The translations under genes were made by a program, and so were the position numbers. This document shows, one piece after another, positions 23,251-27,289 of a stretch of DNA of 27,289 nucleotides (the first letter of the stretch is position 1; the number at the start of each line of letters is the position of its first letter). Source of the DNA: a virus; the IMG/VR virus record IMGVR_UViG_3300037504_000783, positions 1-27,289 of that record; one strand, given 5' to 3'. The notes below the pieces were generated by a model. That model saw only the letters and a program-made list of their open reading frames with translations, ran no database searches and was not told the DNA's origin.

Positions 23251-23721
23251 ATGAAGAAATTAGCGATATTATTATTATTGATAACCCCGGTAGCAATGCA
23301 GGCGCAAAAATACCGGGTGATATACAATGCAGACAGCATAATCAGTGTTACAGAGGACGATGACAACTCAACAACAGTGACATTCACGGGTAACTCGGTG
23401 ATAGTCTCGGAGCTTGAAAACGCGAAGTCCGCGCTTCAGGGAATGGGCTATAACACGAGGATGCTTGATAGCTTAATACAGACACAACCGGTTGCTTGGC
23501 ATTACCACGAACGGCCGATAAGGATGAAAATATCGGCCAAGGACGTGGCAAAACTTGTCAGCGAATCACCGGAGTTGTATTTTAGATTCCTTGAGCTAGA
23601 TATACCTTTCGTGCGAAACGATACAACAGGCGTATCTCACGTGTATTTCTACAAGCTGACGCCGGAAGAAAAACAGATTCTCAGGTATTTTGGTGGGGAA
23701 TTGGAGTATAATAATCGCTAA
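23251..23721 (+). CDS. Small secreted-type protein with signal peptide, 156 aa
   Basis: The N-terminus MKKLAILLLLITPVAMQAQ is a clear Sec signal peptide with MQA|Q cleavage. The mature 137 residues are mixed alpha/beta: IYNADSIISVTEDDDNSTTV, SELENAKSALQGMGYNTRML, RPIRMKISAKDVAKLVSESP and a C-terminal EEKQILRYFGGEL. It has no known domain that I recognise. It is the last gene of the rightward tail operon and its stop converges on a minus-strand gene with a 4-bp overlap. It could be a periplasmic effector acting on the host instead of a virion part. Confidence 0.6.
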   Translation: MKKLAILLLLITPVAMQAQKYRVIYNADSIISVTEDDDNSTTVTFTGNSVIVSELENAKSALQGMGYNTRMLDSLIQTQPVAWHYHERPIRMKISAKDVAKLVSESPELYFRFLELDIPFVRNDTTGVSHVYFYKLTPEEKQILRYFGGELEYNNR

Positions 23722-23978
23722 TTATATACAAAATCAACTTTCGGCTCTTTATCCTCCCAATGTCTGCCTAAATTAAATTTAAGCTTACCTCCTGGGGTTT
23801 CAAAAAACATGAGGTCGTAACGTCTTTTCCCTTTTTTTACTTTTACAATCTCGGTTTTAATGCTTAAATTTTCCTGAAGCATCCTCCTGTAAAGTTCTTT
23901 GATGCATGGTTCAAGTTGCTTTCTGTTTTTACCGTTAAACGCTTTGTTTAACATCCAAATTAAAATTTTAATAAACAT
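23718..23978 (-). CDS. Hypothetical basic protein, 86 aa, antisense to the operon end
   Basis: Not recognised. The 86 residues are strongly basic (KNRKQLEPC, KVKKGKRRYD), with a helical first half and strands in the second half (YDLMFFETPGGKLKFNLGRH). The start is either the ATG at 23978 or the one eight codons later (MLNKAFNG). No canonical -7 box was found just upstream. It converges on the tail operon (stop overlap 4 bp) and is visibly AT-richer. Basic charge could suit nucleic acid binding, but this is speculative. Confidence 0.5.
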   Translation of the reverse strand: MFIKILIWMLNKAFNGKNRKQLEPCIKELYRRMLQENLSIKTEIVKVKKGKRRYDLMFFETPGGKLKFNLGRHWEDKEPKVDFVYN

Positions 23979-24097
23979 ATTTGTATAAATTTAATTTCGG
24001 GTACTCTATAATAAGTTTTCCCCATCCCTTCGTTTTTATTTTTCTTTTCAATCTTTAGGTTGCTGGCTACAAAACACTTCGTGAAATAAAAGTTTAT

Positions 24098-24403
24098 CTA
24101 AAATCTAGTTGCATCCCATCCTGAAAAGTCGGTGCATTCAATTACAAATGGCCATTTTAAATTAAACCAACAATTTACACCTTCTTCTCTTAATTTATAC
24201 AACATTTTTTGAGCTTGTGATTTATTAGCATAAGCTTTCACTACAAGTTCTTTAGGGTTGTGTTTATTTCTTTCACCATATCTATAAAGCGTTCCAGCTT
24301 CTATTTTACCAACCTTAACCCACCCCCTTTTTGGAGCTTTTAAAGATTCATTAATTTTGTTCATTTCTCTTTTTCCGTTATTATATGCCCAAGATGATTT
24401 CAT
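24098..24403 (-). CDS. Hypothetical protein, 101 aa, with its own promoter
   Basis: Not recognised. The start at 24403 (MKSSWAYNNGKREMN) is chosen because a good promoter ends 28 bp upstream; the frame also opens at 24454, beyond the promoter. The product is basic, with KVGKIEAGTLYRYGERNKHN, then a helix-strand unit VVKAYANKSQAQKMLYKLRE which loosely resembles SPOR-like or RNA-binding small folds, and a C-terminal FVIECTDFSGWDATRF. It lies between tail and lysis modules on the opposite strand, where phage morons often sit. AT-rich. No function assigned. Confidence 0.55.
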   Translation of the reverse strand: MKSSWAYNNGKREMNKINESLKAPKRGWVKVGKIEAGTLYRYGERNKHNPKELVVKAYANKSQAQKMLYKLREEGVNCWFNLKWPFVIECTDFSGWDATRF

Positions 24404-24520
24404 AATTATAAAATTAAACGCCCTATTTACGCAAATGTATGAAAAATTATTCATACGTGCAAGTTATTTTTTAGCCTATTTTTCAAAATAAAAAAAAATT
24501 GTTAATTTTGAATAAAAACT
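24404..24520. promoter_or_regulatory. Divergent intergenic region before the amidase
   Basis: This 117-bp A/T-rich gap separates divergent genes. On the + strand TAATTTTG (24503-24510) matches the -7 box and stands 10 bp before the amidase ATG, but no TTG is found at the -33 position, so a rightward lysis promoter is only possible. The leftward promoter at 24432-24462 is much better supported. Confidence 0.35.
24432..24462 (-). promoter_or_regulatory. Bacteroidota-type promoter for the minus-strand gene
   Basis: Read on the minus strand, TTG (24462-24460) is followed by exactly 20 bases and then TACATTTG (24439-24432), matching TTG-N20-TAnnTTTG. The ATG lies 28 bp further. This gives the minus-strand gene a transcription signal independent of the rightward late operon. 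Confidence 0.6.
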
Positions 24521-25183
24521 ATGTATCCACATCCAACGATAAAAAAAATAGGGATATGTTTTGACCCGGCTCACGGAAAAGACGTCCCCGGCAAGCGTAG
24601 CCCAGACAGTCGGCTAATCGAATGGAAATGGAGCCGCGAAAAAATAAAACAATGCCTGAACTTTTTCGCTAATTTCAGGTACCCCGGCGTAGATATATTT
24701 TCACACTTCTTATCTTTTGATAACGAACCAGGCATAAAGGTTAGATTCGATATGTACAACCGGATCAGCCATGAATACGATGAACTCATAGTTATTCCGC
24801 TTCATAATGATGCAATGACCATGGGCGGGAAATGGCAGGACAAGGCGGATCATTTTAAAGTTTTCACCTCCCCGGGTCAGGATAAAAGCGATCTATATGC
24901 CAACATTTTCATCAACACGATAGAAAAAATACTGCCCGGTGAACGAATAAGCAAACAGGACTGGGATGATAAGGACGGCGACTGGGAGGCACGTTTAACC
25001 TTGCTTGTTGGTTATGACAATGTTAAACCAAATTACAATTGCGTGTACATCGAAAATCTATTCATGGACAACAAAAAATCCGTTGAAAAATTGTTGGATG
25101 AAAAGTGGGACAAAAAACACACTGATGCAATCTGTTTATCGGTGATGTCTATCATCAAAAAATCATACACGGACTGGTACTGA
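24521..25183 (+). CDS. N-acetylmuramoyl-L-alanine amidase (amidase_3 type endolysin)
   Basis: The enzyme cleaves the amide bond between muramic acid and the stem peptide, degrading peptidoglycan for lysis. The 220 residues fit a single amidase_3 catalytic domain: FDPAHGKDVPG with zinc ligand H18, E34 in LIEWKW as second ligand, H95 in VIPLHNDA as third, and E179 in VYIENLFM as the catalytic Glu. Motif order and spacing are canonical. No signal peptide or separate wall-binding domain was seen, so it probably relies on the holin for access. It opens the lysis module and its stop overlaps the next ATG by one base. Confidence 0.85.
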   Translation: MYPHPTIKKIGICFDPAHGKDVPGKRSPDSRLIEWKWSREKIKQCLNFFANFRYPGVDIFSHFLSFDNEPGIKVRFDMYNRISHEYDELIVIPLHNDAMTMGGKWQDKADHFKVFTSPGQDKSDLYANIFINTIEKILPGERISKQDWDDKDGDWEARLTLLVGYDNVKPNYNCVYIENLFMDNKKSVEKLLDEKWDKKHTDAICLSVMSIIKKSYTDWY

Positions 25184-25674
25184 TGGCTATATTTCACAAC
25201 ATAAAACTAGAGGTGCAAGCTTTAAAATCGGCGTGGAAATATATAGTTTCACTTGGGTCGAAAATGGTACCATTTTTTGCAGCATCAACAATTATAATGA
25301 TCGTTGGATTTGTCTTGTACGTGAAAAATCAAGATAAAATCGAGCAGCTTAACAACCGGCTGAACGGCAAGGAGATTGAAAGCGTCAATAATAACATAAA
25401 TACATTACGGTGTGAGTTCATTGACTTCTCCGACAGCGTGTTTCATAAGCTCGACAAACAGCAAGAGCAATTACAACTCTTGAAAATAGAAAACCTGTCA
25501 AACAAAAGACAGTTAAAGTATTACATACGAAACGATAACGAAAAAACGAAACAGGAGATTATAAAGGAAATGGAGACAAGGGAGAGGGAATTTTGGGAGC
25601 TGATCGATATATCAAAACAGGAACCAATTACAGACTACAAAATAGGAATTGAAAAATGGGGAAAAAACAAGTAA
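25183..25674 (+). CDS. Membrane-anchored coiled-coil protein (inner-membrane spanin-like)
   Basis: The protein has 163 residues: a cytoplasmic N-terminus, one transmembrane helix at about 29-47 (VPFFAASTIIMIVGFVLYV), then a long Gln/Glu/Lys-rich region (about 48-140) likely to form coiled coil in the periplasm. That architecture, directly after an endolysin, is that of an i-spanin (Rz-like), which joins the inner and outer membranes at the last step of lysis. No lipoprotein partner (o-spanin with lipobox) was identified, so the call stays tentative. It overlaps the next gene by 19 bp. Confidence 0.5.
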   Translation: MAIFHNIKLEVQALKSAWKYIVSLGSKMVPFFAASTIIMIVGFVLYVKNQDKIEQLNNRLNGKEIESVNNNINTLRCEFIDFSDSVFHKLDKQQEQLQLLKIENLSNKRQLKYYIRNDNEKTKQEIIKEMETREREFWELIDISKQEPITDYKIGIEKWGKNK

Positions 25675-25949
25675 TAGAGCATAGCCCATCGGACAGAGAA
25701 CGCGAACTCACGGCCTTGGAAGTATCGCTCAACAAACTAGTCGTGGATATACGGGAACAATATGATCGGCTTGACTGCATTATCGAAAAATCAGCAAGGC
25801 AAGCTGTTGACATAAACGATTTAAAGGATGTTATAATTTTGAAAAGGATAAAAGTACCATGGAAAGACAGTTTCGTTTTTTTCAAGGTTTCAATATCCAA
25901 TATGATAACCTGGGCATTAATAGTAATATCAATGTTTTTAAAAATATAG
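25656..25949 (+). CDS. Tail-anchored small membrane protein, 97 aa
   Basis: The protein has 97 residues: a charged, helical cytoplasmic N-terminus (RERELTALEVSLNKLVVDIR) and one C-terminal transmembrane helix at about 76-95 (FKVSISNMITWALIVISMFL), ending KI. It starts inside the spanin-like gene and the next small gene begins 2 bp after its stop. Tail-anchored proteins in this position may regulate holin or lysis timing; the role is inferred from context. Confidence 0.5.
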   Translation: MGKKQVIEHSPSDRERELTALEVSLNKLVVDIREQYDRLDCIIEKSARQAVDINDLKDVIILKRIKVPWKDSFVFFKVSISNMITWALIVISMFLKI

Positions 25950-25951
25950 AA

Positions 25952-26059
25952 ATGTATTATTTGATGGAAGTTAGCTGGATAGGTGTTTTTTTTGTCATAG
26001 TATTATCCTTGCTGCTTTTTATATTACCAAATAAAAATAATGACAATGAAAAAAAGTGA
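25952..26059 (+). CDS. Very small transmembrane protein, 35 aa
   Basis: ATG at 25952 to TGA at 26059 encodes 35 residues: MYYLMEVSW, one hydrophobic helix IGVFFVIVLSLLLFILP, then a charged tail NKNNDNEKK. The frame stays open upstream into the preceding gene, but this ATG, 2 bp after the previous stop, is the natural start; a second ATG lies at 25964. It overlaps the holin candidate by 14 bp. Single-helix micro-proteins beside holins can act as antiholins or pinholins; this is a suggestion only. Confidence 0.5.
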   Translation: MYYLMEVSWIGVFFVIVLSLLLFILPNKNNDNEKK

Positions 26060-26321
26060 ATTATCAAGAAGACTGGCGTCAAAAACGCCAAAATTTTGGC
26101 GCAAGGTACAGCTTGTTGGTCTCTTAATAACAACAGCTGGCCTGGCGGTAACATCACTCCCGGTGTCGGTACCTGCTACCGTGGCGGCATGGGCCACGTA
26201 CGCTACAGTTGTCGGTGGATCGATAACGGCCGTGAGCCAGTTGGCGGAAAGTAACGATAAAAACGATAAAGTAAGTATTATTAACGACTTAAAAGATTTA
26301 TTATGGAACAAGAAAAATTAG
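26046..26321 (+). CDS. Holin candidate with two transmembrane helices, 91 aa
   Basis: From the ATG at 26046 the product has a basic N-terminus (MKKSELSRRLASKTPKFWRK), helix 1 at about 21-38 (VQLVGLLITTAGLAVTSL), a short turn VSVP, helix 2 at about 43-65 (PATVAAWATYATVVGGSITA), then a charged tail. Two-helix topology, size and position in the lysis cluster fit a class II holin, which opens the inner membrane to the endolysin. An upstream in-frame ATG (26040) adds two residues. It overlaps both neighbours, so the cluster is translated as one unit. Confidence 0.65.
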   Translation: MKKSELSRRLASKTPKFWRKVQLVGLLITTAGLAVTSLPVSVPATVAAWATYATVVGGSITAVSQLAESNDKNDKVSIINDLKDLLWNKKN

Positions 26322-26644
26322 GTATCGTGAACATTACAAAGGCAGTTGTAGCTGCTATTAACCTGGCTGAAAAAATCGATTCTAAGCTTGATGATGGTAG
26401 GTTAACACTCATGGAGGCATTAGGGGTCGGAATTTCATCATTTGCCGACATTGTCAAGGTAATAAGGTCAGGAGCTCAACTTAAAGCAGAGTACAATGAT
26501 TTGGATGCAGAAGAAAGGGAAACACTTGTTAAAATTGTTAAAAATGAATTTGACATTAAAAATGACAGGGTTGAAGATGTCATTGAAAAAGCCTTTGAAT
26601 TTTTGGTCAACCTTGACTATTTGATTGCAAGCTTGAATCGCTAA
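26303..26644 (+). CDS. Hypothetical helical protein at the end of the lysis operon, 113 aa
   Basis: Not recognised. The 113 residues are helical and acidic with regular hydrophobic spacing (NITKAVVAAINLAEKIDSKL, LMEALGVGISSFADIVKVIR, VEDVIEKAFEFLVNLDYLIA). There is no signal peptide and no convincing membrane helix. Similar helical proteins occur next to holins in phages of this host group, but I cannot name a role. It overlaps the holin candidate by 19 bp and ends 20 bp before the terminator hairpin. Confidence 0.5.
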   Translation: MEQEKLGIVNITKAVVAAINLAEKIDSKLDDGRLTLMEALGVGISSFADIVKVIRSGAQLKAEYNDLDAEERETLVKIVKNEFDIKNDRVEDVIEKAFEFLVNLDYLIASLNR

Positions 26645-26663
26645 GACGCTTTATTTTTGTATA

Positions 26664-26690
26664 GCCGGCCTCGTTTGGGGCCGGTTTTTT
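26664..26690 (+). terminator. Rho-independent terminator of the lysis/late operon
   Basis: CCGGCC (26665-26670) and GGCCGG (26679-26684) form a GC-only six-pair stem with an 8-nt loop, followed by TTTTTT (26685-26690). It lies 20 bp after the last rightward gene and just before the stop of a convergent gene. No T run follows on the minus strand, so it should act mainly rightward. Confidence 0.85.
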
Positions 26691-26693
26691 CGT

Positions 26694-27289
26694 TTAAAAT
26701 AACAATCCTTGATTTGTAGTATTATAACTAGAATCATACCGTATATTATCGCCTTTTGGATAATCACAAATTTTATATTTTTCTAACAATTGTCGTTTCC
26801 ATTTGTTTTTATCTCTTTTGCTTCCTAAAAAATACAAATATCTATGTTTTTTACCACTTTTAACAGGGGTCCAATTATATAGTTTAGCAATTTCGTGTCT
26901 TGTTAATTCTGTATGTTTTTTACGATACAAACTCATTGTTCTGCCGTGTATTTCGTTATTATTTTCATCAATAAAAAACTCATCACCCCCACCTAATCCT
27001 GTGTAAATCCAGTTAGTAGCTTGATAAATATATCCGTGATGATTATGTCCTGAGTCAGCATAACTTATTAAACTTAAAGGTGTAGGCAACTTTTTGAATG
27101 TTTTTGACACAAACCAGCTAAGGGTATTTTTTTCTAAATTATCATTTACAACTAATCTAACTAATTCAATTTGTTTAAAATCTCCAAGTTCATTATTGTG
27201 ATTATTTGCAGGAGGCCCATAACAACAAATACCGATCAGAGTTAAACTATTATCGTACAATCCGAATGAATATATAACAGATGGCATCG
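26694..27289 (-). CDS. mom: Mom-family adenine modification protein (copy 2), 5' end outside window
   Basis: The visible 198 residues align along their whole length with the Mom-like protein at 1242-1922: FGLYDNSLTLIGICCYGPPA, VRLVVND, LSWFVSK, SYADSGHNHHGYIYQATNWI, YLYFLGSKRDKNKWKR, CDYPKGDNIRYDSSY, and an end TNQGLLF. Residues are clearly diverged outside these blocks. Alignment puts the first in-window Met (27287) inside the fold, about 31 residues from the true N-terminus, so the start and the expected HYAKR-like motif lie beyond the edge. It is antisense to the late operon and convergent with its terminator. Same predicted chemistry: N6-carbamoylmethylation of adenine. Copy 1 is 226 residues. 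The family call is strong; activity untested. Confidence 0.78.
   Translation of the reverse strand, partial: MPSVIYSFGLYDNSLTLIGICCYGPPANNHNNELGDFKQIELVRLVVNDNLEKNTLSWFVSKTFKKLPTPLSLISYADSGHNHHGYIYQATNWIYTGLGGGDEFFIDENNNEIHGRTMSLYRKKHTELTRHEIAKLYNWTPVKSGKKHRYLYFLGSKRDKNKWKRQLLEKYKICDYPKGDNIRYDSSYNTTNQGLLF

Noticed and set aside
1-27289. Window closing into a circle that would complete the truncated Mom-like gene
   Set aside because: Joining the minus-strand frame at 27289 to position 1 gives a Ser-rich stretch and not the expected HYAKR-like N-terminus, and it would collide with the gene ending at 116.
1-27289. tRNA genes, CRISPR arrays, phage integrase or repressor
   Set aside because: No cloverleaf, regularly spaced repeat array, recombinase motif or repressor-type gene was found on reading both strands.

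Overview
The window reads as part of the genome of a tailed, long-tailed non-contractile (siphovirus-like) phage, or a prophage of that type, infecting a member of the Bacteroidota. Four things point to this host group. Start codons are preceded by A/T-rich leaders instead of Shine-Dalgarno boxes. Three promoters match the Bacteroidota TTG-N18..20-TAnnTTTG pattern. Several signal peptides end in the A|Q cleavage context common in that phylum. The adhesins are of PKD/leucine-rich type. No integrase, repressor, polymerase or tRNA gene was seen, so lifestyle cannot be decided.

Layout. (a) 1-2808: an accessory array of small, visibly AT-rich + strand genes, each with a long spacer. Two spacers (118-248 and 683-814) are imperfect inverted repeats bounded by GCCTAAC and GTTAGGC, resembling integron attC sites; degenerate relatives lie near 1127 and 2011. 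The array carries a Mom-family DNA-modification gene (1242-1922) and two small Cys4 proteins. (b) 2878-7641: packaging and procapsid genes: small terminase, large terminase, portal, a small unknown gene and a scaffold-like protein. (c) 7694-13255: major capsid protein, connector-position proteins, a candidate tail tube protein with an Ig-like C-terminus, and small tail genes. (d) 13259-23721: tape measure, large tail-tip proteins, a propeller-like protein, a fibre with three 36-residue repeats, and a PKD/LRR adhesin. (e) 23718-24403: two convergent minus-strand genes of unknown function, one with its own promoter. (f) 24521-26644: lysis module with amidase_3 endolysin, spanin-like and small membrane proteins and a two-helix holin candidate, ending in a hairpin terminator. 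(g) 26694-27289: a second, divergent Mom-family gene on the minus strand, cut by the window edge.

How it fits together: the + strand block from 2878 to 23721 is nearly gapless with 1-44 bp overlaps, as expected for a late transcript. Promoters before the small terminase and the portal would drive it. The two Mom-like genes flank the structural/lysis block and probably protect phage DNA from restriction. The features most worth attention are the integron-like cassette array at the front of a phage late operon, the Sec-type signal peptides on four proteins inside the morphogenesis operon, and the two Mom paralogues.
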